NCBI RefSeq assembly: GCF_003675385.1
Contig: NZ_RCWZ01000002.1
Span: 310,001 to 374,000, forward strand
Reading direction: 5' to 3'
Source of the DNA: Mucilaginibacter kameinonensis
GTDB lineage: Bacteria > Bacteroidota > Bacteroidia > Sphingobacteriales > Sphingobacteriaceae
DNA: 64,000 nucleotides
Within the stretch, counting starts at the first letter, position 1. The number at the start of each line of letters is the position of its first letter. The notes below the pieces were generated by a model, which searched no databases, had not been told where the DNA came from, and saw only the letters and a program-made list of their open reading frames with translations. Shown piece after piece: positions 9,042-18,736 of the stretch. The position numbers and the translations under genes were made by a program.

Positions 9042-10295
9042 TTATTCCACCCGCCAGTAATTCCCGCTCACGATGATCATATTCAGCATCTTGATAGTAT
9101 TATCGTAATAATCATAGTCCTTCAGCTTAAAAGCTACCAGGTAATCCCAAACTTTGTTAAGCCATTGCTGATTGCTTTGATCAATCGTTGCTGATACGGC
9201 GAAGGGCGCAATAAAGCTTAGCGCTTCAAAGTACCGGCCTTTGATATCATTACCTTCAAGCGTGTACCCGGCCGAAATATTATCAGGATTACCATTGGTA
9301 GTCTGCCTGATCCAACGGTTTATGGGGGTTACAAAAGCTTTTGCGCGTTTATCGCCATATAATAGATAATCAGTAGCTATCCGCCACGGAACACGGCACG
9401 CATTGTAGTTATAATAGCTGTCATATTTTGACTCCATATAGTTAGCCTGGGCAGGGCGGGCTTTTGAGTTTATGCCTCTTATAAAGTCGGGCACCAAACC
9501 CGCATCCGGACTGTAAGTTTTCTGCATATAACTAAATAACCGGTAGTTGTTATCAATGGCTTTTTGCCATTTGCCGGTTTTTGACGCGCTTTCAAATGCT
9601 TTGAAATTGGCAGGCATAAAATCGGACGCGCGCATGTCATAATAATCGTCGCTATCTCCATCGCTGCCATCGCTCAGTAAAACAGAATATGTTTTAGAGT
9701 TGATTTCATAGCGCATAATTGCCGCCATCGCATTTTTAGCTTCCTGCAGGTAATTGATACTGCCTTTGCTTCCCCATTGCTTATCCGCTAACAAAAGAGA
9801 GTATGCTATATCCATATCGCCATCCGTGGCAGCATCTCTATCGTGGTTTTTGCAGTTTTTTAGCTGGGCCCAGGCCATCAAATAAGGGGATGCTTTGGCC
9901 GGATGGGCTTTGTAATAATTATACAAGCCGTCATAAACGGTTTTTGCCTGCTTATCATACCCGGCCATCAGAGCGGTGATGATCATGCCATAGCCTTGCC
10001 CTTCGGATACGCATTCCTTACCGGGTTTTTCAAACCAAACGTAAAATTGATTCTTGTCGCAGCCGGGTTTTATGTAACGGCGTTTCCACTGATCGTAGAA
10101 GACGGTTACTTGTTTATCCAGTTGTTGTTGGCTGACGTGATTAGGTTTAATAGTACCGGCAGTATACCTGCTATGTTGCGGAAACGGCCTTAGTGCAACC
10201 TGTGCATTAAGGCCGTTCATGATAAATATTATGAATAGCATCAGACTATATCGCACGTAGTTCGGGATAAGAGTCGGCAACGTCGTCAAATTCAT
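9042..10295 (-). CDS. Secreted glycoside hydrolase family 8 (endoglucanase type)
   Basis: 417 aa from 10295. The signature ATDGDMDIAYSLLLADKQWG (residues 156-175) is diagnostic of GH8, and SEGQGYGM contains the general acid Glu98. The signal peptide would be cleaved at LNA-QVAL. An internal ATG at 10241 gives a shorter but possible signal peptide and removes a 50-bp overlap with the LysR gene; the longer start is preferred because it supplies a charged n-region. GH8 enzymes cut beta-1,4 linkages in cellulose, chitosan, xylan or mixed glucans; the substrate here is unresolved. Confidence 0.88.
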   Translation of the reverse strand: MNLTTLPTLIPNYVRYSLMLFIIFIMNGLNAQVALRPFPQHSRYTAGTIKPNHVSQQQLDKQVTVFYDQWKRRYIKPGCDKNQFYVWFEKPGKECVSEGQGYGMIITALMAGYDKQAKTVYDGLYNYYKAHPAKASPYLMAWAQLKNCKNHDRDAATDGDMDIAYSLLLADKQWGSKGSINYLQEAKNAMAAIMRYEINSKTYSVLLSDGSDGDSDDYYDMRASDFMPANFKAFESASKTGKWQKAIDNNYRLFSYMQKTYSPDAGLVPDFIRGINSKARPAQANYMESKYDSYYNYNACRVPWRIATDYLLYGDKRAKAFVTPINRWIRQTTNGNPDNISAGYTLEGNDIKGRYFEALSFIAPFAVSATIDQSNQQWLNKVWDYLVAFKLKDYDYYDNTIKMLNMIIVSGNYWRVE

Positions 10296-11199
10296 TACAC
10301 AGCATTTCGGTTTTGCAGAAATGGTTTTTGAGGCAACTCAAAAAGTTCTGAATTGCCGGTGTATCCTTACAGGTGGCGGCGTACCAGGTGCGTTTTGCAA
10401 TGCTATGGTGCAGCGGCTTTGTAACAATGTGTTTACCGGGTAGGTATGGCTTCACAATCCAGTCGGCCATAACGCTAATTCCGAGGCCTGCATTTACCAT
10501 CTCAATGGTAGCATCAGTATAGTGGATCCGGCTCAATGTTTTGGGCTTTACATGCTGCTCCTGGATGAGTGTTTCGATGATTGGAGTCTCCTGGTAAGAG
10601 GGGTCATAAAGGGCCAGTATCAGCTCCTGATCCTGGAAGTCGCAGATGTCAATAACGGCCTTTTTTGCCAGTGGATGATCGGCCGGTAAGATGGCTATCA
10701 GGCGGTCTTCAAAAATGGGTTCGTACACAATTTGTGTGTTCACCATTTGGGTGCGCACAATGCCCAGATCGAGGTCGCCGCGCATCAGATATTCAAGCGG
10801 TCTGCGGCTTGCGTCCGAAACTATATTTATTTTAATATCAGGCCATTGGCTCTTAAAATCCTTGATTACACCGGGTAGCCAGTGGTATGCGGTATAGCAT
10901 TGCATGCTGATATTTAGCTTGCCGGTTTTACCATTTTTATAGTTATTAATATCTTCTTCAAGAGTACGTATTTCAGCCAAAATTTTTTCCGAACTTCGTA
11001 AAAAACGGTAGCCTACTTCGGTTAATTGAAGCCTCTTTCCCTGGCGATGGAACACCTCTATATCCAGTTCCCTCTCCAGCTCTTTTAACTGGTGGCTCAG
11101 GGCCGATTGAGTTAGGTGTAAAGCACTCGCTGCTTTAGTCAGCGAACCCTCTTTTGAAATGGTGTCAACTAACCTGAAATGATGTAATGCGATATTCAT
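10246..11199 (-). CDS. LysR-family transcriptional regulator
   Basis: 317 aa from the ATG at 11199, which puts the winged helix-turn-helix at the N-terminus (MNIALHHFRLVDTISKEGSL, then ALHLTQSALSHQLKELER) as in other LysR proteins; a start at 11265 would add 22 unrelated residues. The remainder is the periplasmic-binding-protein-like effector domain. The HTH resembles MetR. It is divergent from the efflux operon with an 89-bp shared promoter region containing a perfect palindrome, and its 3' end overlaps the GH8 gene. Control of the efflux operon is the simplest inference, control of GH8 the alternative. Confidence 0.88.
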   Translation of the reverse strand: MNIALHHFRLVDTISKEGSLTKAASALHLTQSALSHQLKELERELDIEVFHRQGKRLQLTEVGYRFLRSSEKILAEIRTLEEDINNYKNGKTGKLNISMQCYTAYHWLPGVIKDFKSQWPDIKINIVSDASRRPLEYLMRGDLDLGIVRTQMVNTQIVYEPIFEDRLIAILPADHPLAKKAVIDICDFQDQELILALYDPSYQETPIIETLIQEQHVKPKTLSRIHYTDATIEMVNAGLGISVMADWIVKPYLPGKHIVTKPLHHSIAKRTWYAATCKDTPAIQNFLSCLKNHFCKTEMLCNEFDDVADSYPELRAI

Positions 11200-11231
11200 T
11201 ATTAGTTTTGCTAATGATTTGCACAAAATTA

Positions 11232-11268
11232 ATTCATTTTTTTCATGAATCATATAGGCATACATTTG
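11232..11268 (+). promoter_or_regulatory. Candidate LysR operator and promoter of the efflux operon
   Basis: ATTCAT-N7-ATGAAT forms a perfect inverted repeat (11232-11250) in the gap between the divergent LysR and outer-membrane-factor genes. It contains the T-N11-A pattern expected for LysR boxes. A perfect TAnnTTTG element (TACATTTG) follows at 11261-11268, 20 bases before the ATG at 11289. A TTTT at the -33 position overlaps the palindrome. Seen directly; regulator assignment is inferred from position. Confidence 0.55.
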
Positions 11269-11288
11269 CCGTGTATAAAATACACCTC

Positions 11289-12692
11289 ATGTTAAACACA
11301 AATTCAAAAAAATTACTCCTGTTTTTTTTGAGTGTTTTATATGTCTTACACGTACAAGCGCAGCAAAAAGTCCTTTCCATTAAGGATGCTGAACAAATGG
11401 CCCTTGCTAACTATGCTTCCATCAAGTCGAAGGCAAACCAGCTTAACGCCTCTAAGGCATACCTCAAAGAAACAAAAACGGAGTACCTGCCGGATGTTAA
11501 TTTCTCCGCGCAGCAGGACTACGGCACAGTGAACGGCCAAAACGGACCATCTTATGGTTATCGTGGCCTGTCGGTATCCTCATCGGGGCCAGCTTTGGCC
11601 AAACAGAACTGGAACGCTGCATTTGGCGCTCTGTATTTAACCAACGTTAGCTGGGACTTTTTCGCCTTTGGCAGATCAAAGCAAAGGATTGGCGTACAAA
11701 AAACCATCGTATCCCGTGATGAAACAGATCTTGCACAGGAGCAATTTCAGCACCAGGTACGCGTTGCAGCCACGTATTTAAACTTACTGGCGGCACAGCA
11801 GCTTGCCAAGGCGCAGCAGGATAACCTTAACCGCGCCATGGACTTACAAAAAGTAGTGGTTGCTCGCGTAAAGAACGGCTTAAACCCAGGCGTAGATTCG
11901 TCATTAGCCAATGCCGAAGTGTCTAACGCTAAAATTGCTTTAACCAACGCGCAGCAAACGGTACAGGATCAAAGTAACCAACTTTCTGTTTACCTCGGAA
12001 TCACTGCACAGGAGTTTCAGTTAGATAGCGCTTTCATTACCAAGCAGCCAAATAATCTTGAGGCTGTAAGTGCTGTTGCCACTACAGATCACCCAACCTT
12101 GAAATTTTATCAAAACAGGGTAAACGTAAGTGATCAGCAGGCTAAATACCTTCGCACTTTCGCCTTGCCAACTTTTAGTTTGTTTGGTGTTTACCAGGGT
12201 AGGGGATCGGGCTTTAAATCTGATTATGGAACCAACCAGGATAGTTACACCAGCAGCTATGGCGCAGGTGTTGATCCAACCCGTTACAACTACCTGTTTG
12301 GTATAGGCATGGTTTGGAACTTTACCAGTGTGTTCAGGACCCATTACCAGGTACAATCGCAAAAGTTTACATCAGAGCAATTGAAAAACGATTACGAGCT
12401 GGTTGATAAACAACTGGAAGCGCAACGCTCCCTGGCCGAAACACGCATAGGCAACGCCCTTAAAAATGTAAACGAAGTACCGGTTGAAGTTTCGGCCGCC
12501 AACAACGCTTACATTCAGAAATATACCCTGTATAAAAATGGACTTTCAAACATAGTTGATTTTACGCAGGCGCTTTATACCCTTAACCGGGCCGAGGTTG
12601 ACAAATACATAGCCCTTAACAATGTATGGCAGGCGTTGCTGTTCAAATCGGCAGCCACCGGCGATTTTGGGTTATTCATCAATAATTTTTAA
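11289..12692 (+). CDS. Outer-membrane efflux factor, TolC family
   Basis: 467 aa from the ATG at 11289, chosen because it begins a clean signal peptide (cut at VQA-QQK) and lies just after the TACATTTG promoter element; a start 102 bases upstream would cross that promoter. The protein shows the two long helical halves of TolC/OEP proteins (LNLLAAQQLAKAQQDNLNRA in the first half). It forms the outer-membrane duct for the RND pump encoded 18 bp downstream and is the first gene of the three-gene efflux operon. Confidence 0.88.
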   Translation: MLNTNSKKLLLFFLSVLYVLHVQAQQKVLSIKDAEQMALANYASIKSKANQLNASKAYLKETKTEYLPDVNFSAQQDYGTVNGQNGPSYGYRGLSVSSSGPALAKQNWNAAFGALYLTNVSWDFFAFGRSKQRIGVQKTIVSRDETDLAQEQFQHQVRVAATYLNLLAAQQLAKAQQDNLNRAMDLQKVVVARVKNGLNPGVDSSLANAEVSNAKIALTNAQQTVQDQSNQLSVYLGITAQEFQLDSAFITKQPNNLEAVSAVATTDHPTLKFYQNRVNVSDQQAKYLRTFALPTFSLFGVYQGRGSGFKSDYGTNQDSYTSSYGAGVDPTRYNYLFGIGMVWNFTSVFRTHYQVQSQKFTSEQLKNDYELVDKQLEAQRSLAETRIGNALKNVNEVPVEVSAANNAYIQKYTLYKNGLSNIVDFTQALYTLNRAEVDKYIALNNVWQALLFKSAATGDFGLFINNF

Positions 12693-12710
12693 CAGTTACA
12701 CACATATACA

Positions 12711-15700
12711 ATGGGAATGATAAAAGGGGCGCTGCAGAAACCAATTACCATATTGGTTTTAGTAGCCGGGCTGTTCTTCTTCGGTATAAATGCGGTGCGG
12801 ACTATCAAGATCGATATATTTCCCGATCTTAACCTGCCGGTTATATATGTATCGCACCCATACGGCGGTTTTACCCCAAACCAAATGGAGGCTTACTTTG
12901 GTAAGCAATATGTTAACCTGTTGCTTTTCGTATCGGGCGTAAAAAGTATCGAAACGAAAAATATTCAGGGTTTAACGTTAATTGGTTTAACGTTAATTAA
13001 AGTTACTTTTTACGAGGGCACTAATATGGCCCAAGCCGCGGCGGAGGTCACGGCGTACACCAACAGGGCCCAGGCCAGCTTCCCGCAGGGGTCGCAGCCA
13101 CCCTTTATTTTGCGCTTTGATGCTTCAACGCTGCCGGTTGGTCAGCTGGTGTTGAGCAGCGCCACCCGAAGCAATAACGAGTTGCTCGATTATGCTTTGG
13201 TTTATGTACGTTCGTCATTTACGTCAATTCCGGGCCTTGTTGCTCCGGCGCCTTTTGGTGGTAACCAACGTACTATCCTGATCAAAGCAGACCCTAACCT
13301 GCTACGTTCGCACAATTTAACACCCGATCAGATCGTGGCTGCGCTGCGCGAGAATAACCAGAACACACCGGCCGGTAACGTGCGTATAGGCGATTATAAC
13401 TACCTGTCGCCAGCTAATACTACGATAAAAAAAGTTCAGGATTTTGGCGATATCCCGCTTTATAAAAACGGCATTCAAACCGTGTTTATGAAAGATGTGG
13501 CCACTATTGAAGATGGTGCCGATATCACCAACGGTTACGCGCTTATTAACGGCAAAAGGTCAGTTTATCTGCCAATCACCAAATCGGCTACCGCCTCAAC
13601 ATGGGAAGTGGTACAAAATCTTAAAAAAGCGCTTCCCCGCTTCCAGGCTTTGTTACCCGAGGATGTGAAACTATCGTTTGTGTTTGACCAGTCGGTTTAC
13701 GTAATCAACGCGGTAAAAAGTTTGGCCGAAGAAGGTGCCATTGGTGCTGTACTTACAGGTTTGATGGTATTGTTGTTTTTGGGTGATAAACGCGGCGCGC
13801 TTATCGTGATCCTCACCATCCCTACCTGCGTTATCTCGGCAATATTCTTCCTGTCGCTGGCGCATCAAACCATTAATATCATGACGCTGAGCGGTCTGTC
13901 GCTGGCTATCGGTATTTTGGTGGATGAATCGACGGTAACCATCGAGAATATTCACCAGCACTTTGATATGGGTAAACCTAAAGCATTAGCTATATGGGAT
14001 GCCTGTAAGGAGATCGCTTTCCCTAAATTGCTTATCCTGTTCTGTATCCTGGCGGTGTTTGCACCAGCCTTTACCATGAACGGTATCCCGGGAGCGTTGT
14101 TCCTGCCGCTGGCGCTTGCTATCGGTTTCTCCATGATTGTTTCTTACTTCCTGGCACAAACCTTTGTACCTATCATGGCCAACTGGATTATGGTTAACAA
14201 ACACGAAGATCATAGCCACAAAGATGGTTTCGCTTTAGAAGATGAAGGTGAGCCATGGGAGCAGAAAGAAAAAGCCATGAAGGCTGTGCTTGAGCACAAA
14301 GGTCATAAAGCAACCAAGTTTGATAAATTCAGGGATAGCTTTATGCGCCTGATGGACCGCATGTTGCCTAAACGCGCTTTGATTGTATCGGTATATGCTG
14401 TAGCTGCAATAGCGCTGGCAGTATTACTGCTTAATACGATTGGCCGCGACGTATTACCAAAAGTAAACTCCGGCACTTTCCAGGTGAGGTTACGTGCACC
14501 AGACGGTACCCGTTTAGAGCGTACCGAGCTTGTAGCAGTTAAAGCACAGCGTATTTTAGGTGATATTGTAGGCAAGAATAATATAGAGATTACATCGACT
14601 TTTGTTGGTTCGCACCCGTCATCATTCTCAACCAACCCGATATATCTGTTTATGGCCGGTCCGCAAGAGTCGGTTATGCAGGTAAGTTTGAAAGAAGATT
14701 ATAAGGTCAATCTTGATGATCTGAAAGAAAAATTCAGGTATCAGATGGCTAAACAATTACCGGATATTAAATTATCGTTTGAGCCTATTGAGCTGACCGA
14801 TAAGATCCTGAGCCAGGGTTCGCCAACGCCTATTGAGGTTGCGCTTACCGGTAAAAACAAAAAGCAAAACGTTGAGTACGCTTTTAAGATCATTGAAAAG
14901 TTAAAAAGCATCAAATACCTGCGCGATGTGCAGATAGGACAGTCGTTTAACTATCCTACTATCGATATCAATATCGACAGACAGCGTGCCGCACAATTGG
15001 GCGTAGGCTTGAATGACATATCACGTTCATTGATCGCGTCAACATCATCATCAAGGTTTACCGAAAAAAACAACTGGATAGATGAGAAATCGAACCTAAG
15101 CTACCTTGTACAGGTACAGGTTCCGGAATATCAGATGGCCAGCCTGAACGATGTGAAAGAGATCCCGGTACTGGCCAACCAGGCACGCCCGGTACTTGGC
15201 GACGTTGCTGATGTTAAAACAGGTACAACCTTTGGTGAAGATGATAACGTAGGTGCTGTACCAACGCTTTCGGTAACTGCCAACATCAACAAAAAGGACC
15301 TTGGTACCGCCACCCGCGATGTACAGAAAGCCCTTGATGAATTGGGTGCCCCGCCACGTGGTCTGACAGTTGAATTGCACGGTTTGAGCCAAACCTTAAT
15401 AGCTACGCTTGATAGCTTACAGGGCGGTTTAGTTGTGGCTGTATTGGTGATATTCCTCATGCTGGCAGCCAACTTCCAGTCGTTCAAAATATCATTTGTG
15501 GTACTCTCAACTGTACCTGCGGTATTGTTTGGTTCATTGTTGCTGGTTAAAATAACAGGTGCTACGCTCAACCTGCAATCATACATGGGTATGATCATGT
15601 CGGTGGGTGTATCTATATCAAACGCGGTATTATTGATCACCAACGCCGAGGAGCTTCGCAAACACAATGGCGACGCTCTGAAAGCAGCACGTGAAGCAGT

Positions 15701-15971
15701 AGCGTTACGTTTACGCCCAATTTTGATGACCAGTTTGGCAATGGTTGTAGGTATGATCCCTATGGCATCGGGCTTAGGTGAAGGTGGTGATCAAACATCG
15801 CCATTAGGCCGCGCCGTTATTGGCGGCCTTATCGCTTCAACCTTTGCAGCGCTGTTGATATTGCCATTGGTTTTTGCCTGGGTACAAGGTAATGCCAGCA
15901 CCCAATCTGTTTCATTAGACCCAGAAGATAAAGAAAGTAAATTTTATGTCCCTTTGCACCATCATGAATAA
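12711..15971 (+). CDS. RND efflux pump permease, HAE1/AcrB type
   Basis: 1086 aa, the usual RND size with a slightly long central loop. There are two repeats of six membrane helices separated by large periplasmic loops. The fourth helix has the conserved proton-relay Asp405 in LAIGILVDESTVTIENI. A His/Asp/Glu-rich cytoplasmic insert lies near residues 500-540 (KHEDHSHKDGFALEDEGEPW), and the protein ends in HHHE, which hints at metal contact but does not place it in the CzcA family. Substrate unknown. It overlaps the adaptor gene by 8 bp. Confidence 0.9.
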   Translation: MGMIKGALQKPITILVLVAGLFFFGINAVRTIKIDIFPDLNLPVIYVSHPYGGFTPNQMEAYFGKQYVNLLLFVSGVKSIETKNIQGLTLIGLTLIKVTFYEGTNMAQAAAEVTAYTNRAQASFPQGSQPPFILRFDASTLPVGQLVLSSATRSNNELLDYALVYVRSSFTSIPGLVAPAPFGGNQRTILIKADPNLLRSHNLTPDQIVAALRENNQNTPAGNVRIGDYNYLSPANTTIKKVQDFGDIPLYKNGIQTVFMKDVATIEDGADITNGYALINGKRSVYLPITKSATASTWEVVQNLKKALPRFQALLPEDVKLSFVFDQSVYVINAVKSLAEEGAIGAVLTGLMVLLFLGDKRGALIVILTIPTCVISAIFFLSLAHQTINIMTLSGLSLAIGILVDESTVTIENIHQHFDMGKPKALAIWDACKEIAFPKLLILFCILAVFAPAFTMNGIPGALFLPLALAIGFSMIVSYFLAQTFVPIMANWIMVNKHEDHSHKDGFALEDEGEPWEQKEKAMKAVLEHKGHKATKFDKFRDSFMRLMDRMLPKRALIVSVYAVAAIALAVLLLNTIGRDVLPKVNSGTFQVRLRAPDGTRLERTELVAVKAQRILGDIVGKNNIEITSTFVGSHPSSFSTNPIYLFMAGPQESVMQVSLKEDYKVNLDDLKEKFRYQMAKQLPDIKLSFEPIELTDKILSQGSPTPIEVALTGKNKKQNVEYAFKIIEKLKSIKYLRDVQIGQSFNYPTIDINIDRQRAAQLGVGLNDISRSLIASTSSSRFTEKNNWIDEKSNLSYLVQVQVPEYQMASLNDVKEIPVLANQARPVLGDVADVKTGTTFGEDDNVGAVPTLSVTANINKKDLGTATRDVQKALDELGAPPRGLTVELHGLSQTLIATLDSLQGGLVVAVLVIFLMLAANFQSFKISFVVLSTVPAVLFGSLLLVKITGATLNLQSYMGMIMSVGVSISNAVLLITNAEELRKHNGDALKAAREAVALRLRPILMTSLAMVVGMIPMASGLGEGGDQTSPLGRAVIGGLIASTFAALLILPLVFAWVQGNASTQSVSLDPEDKESKFYVPLHHHE

Positions 15972-17091
15972 GCTAAAAAATAAATCAATATTACTGCTTG
16001 CTGTTTTAGCTATGGCAGTAAGCTCCCTGAGCGCCTGCCACTCAGATGATAACGAAAAAAAGGAGCAGCAGGAAGAGGAACAACAGCAGGCTGCTGTTGA
16101 AACCCCAACCGTACAATTAGTACCGGTAACTAAAGGCAGGTTAAGCAGCGTGATCACTATTCCGGGTGAGCTGATCCCTTACCAACAGGTTGACCTGTAT
16201 GCCAAAACCAATAGCTACGTTAAAAAGCTTTTGGTTGATATCGGTTCGGAAGTTAAACAAGGCCAGCTATTGGCTGTGCTTGAAGCGCCTGAAATTAACT
16301 CGCAATTGGCATCGGCCCAATCACGTATTAAGCAATATGAGGCTGTTTACTTTGCCAGTAAAGCTACTTATGACAGGTTGGTAAGCACCAGCAAAACTCC
16401 AGGTACGGTTTCTCAAAACGATCTGGAGCAGGCCGAAGCTAAAAAGAATGCCGATCAGGCTAACGTTGATGCCGCTAAATCTGGCTTGAAAGAGGTATCG
16501 GCTAATCTGGCTTACCTGGAGATCCGCGCACCATTTGATGGCGTTATCACCAGCCGTAACGTTAATCTGGGTGCCTATGTTGGTCCAGGTGGTAAAACAA
16601 CAGATCCGTTGTTTACCGTACAGGATCAAAACAGGATGCGTTTAGTGGTTTCAGTACCGGAAATTTACACCGGCGCGCTAAGCAACAAAAGTGAAGTTAA
16701 TTTTACCGTAAGGGCATTACCAAGCGAAAAGTTTACCGCCCAGGTAAAACGTATAGCAGGCGCGCTTGATGAAAAGTTACGCGCAGAACGCCTGGAGATG
16801 GACGTTTACAACAAAAATAAAAAACTGATTCCGCATATGTTTGCCGAAGTGAGTGTACCTCTGCCTGCTGGCGACAGTACTTATGTTGTGCCTAAATCAG
16901 CAGTAGCAACTTCAACCGAAAAGGTTTTTGTTATTAAGGTTGTTGACCACAAAGCTGTTTGGGTTGATGTTAAAAAAGGCCTCACCAACGGCGATAGCGT
17001 CGAGATCTTCGGTGGCGACCTGAAAGCTGATGATAAACTGGTAAAATCAGCATCAGACGAGATCAGAAATGGATCGACCCTGAAATATTAA
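15964..17091 (+). CDS. RND efflux periplasmic adaptor (membrane fusion protein)
   Basis: 375 aa from the ATG at 15964, which overlaps the pump gene by 8 bp and begins a lipoprotein signal ending in LSAC. An E/Q-rich linker follows, then a lipoyl half-motif, an alpha-helical hairpin (SAQSRIKQYEAVYFASKATY), the second lipoyl half (LEIRAPFDGVITSRNVNLGA) and beta-barrel domains, as in AcrA/HlyD-type adaptors. It links the inner-membrane pump to the TolC-type duct. The gene order duct-pump-adaptor is the reverse of E. coli acrAB and is followed by a strong terminator. Confidence 0.9.
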   Translation: MNKLKNKSILLLAVLAMAVSSLSACHSDDNEKKEQQEEEQQQAAVETPTVQLVPVTKGRLSSVITIPGELIPYQQVDLYAKTNSYVKKLLVDIGSEVKQGQLLAVLEAPEINSQLASAQSRIKQYEAVYFASKATYDRLVSTSKTPGTVSQNDLEQAEAKKNADQANVDAAKSGLKEVSANLAYLEIRAPFDGVITSRNVNLGAYVGPGGKTTDPLFTVQDQNRMRLVVSVPEIYTGALSNKSEVNFTVRALPSEKFTAQVKRIAGALDEKLRAERLEMDVYNKNKKLIPHMFAEVSVPLPAGDSTYVVPKSAVATSTEKVFVIKVVDHKAVWVDVKKGLTNGDSVEIFGGDLKADDKLVKSASDEIRNGSTLKY

Positions 17092-17140
17092 TAATTTGAA
17101 AGTCGATTAGATTCGACCACATGGATAGTGCGAAGGGATA

Positions 17141-17185
17141 AACAGAAGCCCGAAAGCTGAAAAGCTTTCGGGCTTCTGTTTTTAT
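17141..17185 (+). terminator. Rho-independent terminator of the efflux operon
   Basis: An 18-bp stem (AACAGAAGCCCGAAAGCT with its complement), a short loop and a T5 run, 50 bp after the adaptor stop. Confidence 0.92.
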
Positions 17186-17193
17186 AAAAACTA

Positions 17194-17283
17194 TGTCATT
17201 GCGAGGAGGAACGACGAAGCAATCGCATGCTATACAGAGCGGCCCTGCTTCCGTGCGGTTGCCACGCTTCGCTCGCAATGACA
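17194..17283. repeat. D-family hairpin repeat
   Basis: Bounded by TGTCATTGCGAGG and CTCGCAATGACA. It has the GAGGAACGACGAAG variant of the left arm also seen at 39815 and 44071. It lies between convergent genes. Confidence 0.88.
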
Positions 17284-17293
17284 TGGTTTTATA

Positions 17294-18727
17294 CTATTTA
17301 CTTTCCGCCTGCAACTTCTTAATGATCCCGGTGCCCACAGCATCCGTACTTTCAGCGGCATTGGATAGTACAATTACCGCCAGTTTCTTATCAGCATTAA
17401 AAGCCAGGAAACTGCTGCTGCCATAAGTGCCGCCATTGTGAAAAATGTAATCTACGCCATCAACCAAAATTATATGCCAGCCGAGGGCTATTTTCGCGTC
17501 CTTGCTGTAGGTGAGTTGATGTGTAAGCTCAAAAGCCTTTGATGGCTTATCTGTGCCATTTGCCATGTTAGCTTTTGCGTATATCAGCAAATCGTTTATT
17601 GTTGAATGGAGAGCACCGCAGGCGGCAAGAGCGTCAAAATCCCAGGCAACTGTAGCATCGCCGTATTGGCTGTACACTTTGGTAAAGTGGGAGAGTTGTA
17701 AAGCATTTAGATGCTGTACGGTATTTTTCATACCTAAAGGCGCGCAAATTACTTCCTGAACCATCTGATCAAAGGTTTTGCCACTCACCTGAGATAATAT
17801 CGTTCCTAATAAACCTACGCCTAAGTTGGAATATGCGTATTGATCTCCCGGTTTGCTGTTGAGTTTACAGGATTTCAGATAGCTGTATAATAGTCGCTTA
17901 TTATAACTTTTATAAGGATTTGCCGCACTAGTCGAGTCAAACTGAAGGTTTTCAGGGATGCGGGCCAAACCGGATGTATGGTTACTTAAAGTTTGCAGTG
18001 TTACGGCATTTAACGCGGTATTGGTTTTTACCGAATCGGGCAAATATTTGGTAATAGGGTCGGTCAGTTTCACTTTACCTTCGTTAACATAGTATGCCAG
18101 GAGAGTGGCTGTAAATGTTTTGGTGATGGAGCCGATCTCAAAGAGCGTATTAGCAGTTGGGAGCTGGTTGTTGCCGCGTGCCGTTTCGCCATAATTGTAA
18201 ACGCTGATCTGGCCATCTTTAAATATACCTATACTTAGGCCAACCGTATTAGCTTTTTGAATGTAAGGGCGCGCAATTTCATCAACCTGTTTATCTGTAG
18301 CGGTAAGCAATTTATTTGATGTTGGCATTTGTACGGTCTTATCGGCAGTGATGTCTTTGTAGGGTTGGAAGAGGAAAAGCTCTATCTTATTACTTGCATC
18401 GAGGCTCATGAGCAGCTGTAGCGTCACCGATTGAAATACCAGTTTGTACGTGCTTACTTTGTTATTAACAAAGCTGATCACGCTTGAACCCTTGATTGCA
18501 TTCAAAGGAAACAATTGCTGTTCACTAAGGCTGCGGAACTGGCCCGCGCTTACTGCATGCCTGAAATTTGCCCCGGTTAAAGTATAAATGGAATCGGCCT
18601 GCTTGGCATTGAAAAACTTTTTCACCAGTACAAACACCGAATCGGTTTTAAACTGCTGATGGCTTTGGGCGAAGATTATGCCCGGGATAAATAAAAGTAA
18701 GATAAAACAGAACCTGAGAAGTTTCAT
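17294..18727 (-). CDS. Secreted serine hydrolase, class C beta-lactamase fold
   Basis: 477 aa with a signal peptide (IIFA-QSH). Residues about 25-125 form a DUF3887-like cystatin-fold domain (FFNAKQADSIYTLTGANFR). The rest is the class C beta-lactamase/DD-peptidase fold with S200-x-x-K203 in GSITKTFT, Y299-S-N301 in YAYSNLGVG, and HNGGTYGSSS near the C-terminus as the third motif. Such proteins are mostly D-amino-acid peptidases or esterases, not resistance enzymes. A 9-bp gap separates it from the upstream membrane-protein gene. Confidence 0.87.
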   Translation of the reverse strand: MKLLRFCFILLLFIPGIIFAQSHQQFKTDSVFVLVKKFFNAKQADSIYTLTGANFRHAVSAGQFRSLSEQQLFPLNAIKGSSVISFVNNKVSTYKLVFQSVTLQLLMSLDASNKIELFLFQPYKDITADKTVQMPTSNKLLTATDKQVDEIARPYIQKANTVGLSIGIFKDGQISVYNYGETARGNNQLPTANTLFEIGSITKTFTATLLAYYVNEGKVKLTDPITKYLPDSVKTNTALNAVTLQTLSNHTSGLARIPENLQFDSTSAANPYKSYNKRLLYSYLKSCKLNSKPGDQYAYSNLGVGLLGTILSQVSGKTFDQMVQEVICAPLGMKNTVQHLNALQLSHFTKVYSQYGDATVAWDFDALAACGALHSTINDLLIYAKANMANGTDKPSKAFELTHQLTYSKDAKIALGWHIILVDGVDYIFHNGGTYGSSSFLAFNADKKLAVIVLSNAAESTDAVGTGIIKKLQAESK

Positions 18728-18736
18728 GAAGTGTGA

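Noticed and set aside
8970..9194. Open frame through the D hairpin giving a 74-residue peptide
   Set aside because: It translates repeat DNA and the antisense of the GH8 gene; similar LRGTKQS-type peptides arise at every D copy.
10246..10295. Overlap of the GH8 and LysR genes taken as an error
   Set aside because: Both frames are fully supported by motifs; the overlap can also be avoided by the GH8 start at 10241.
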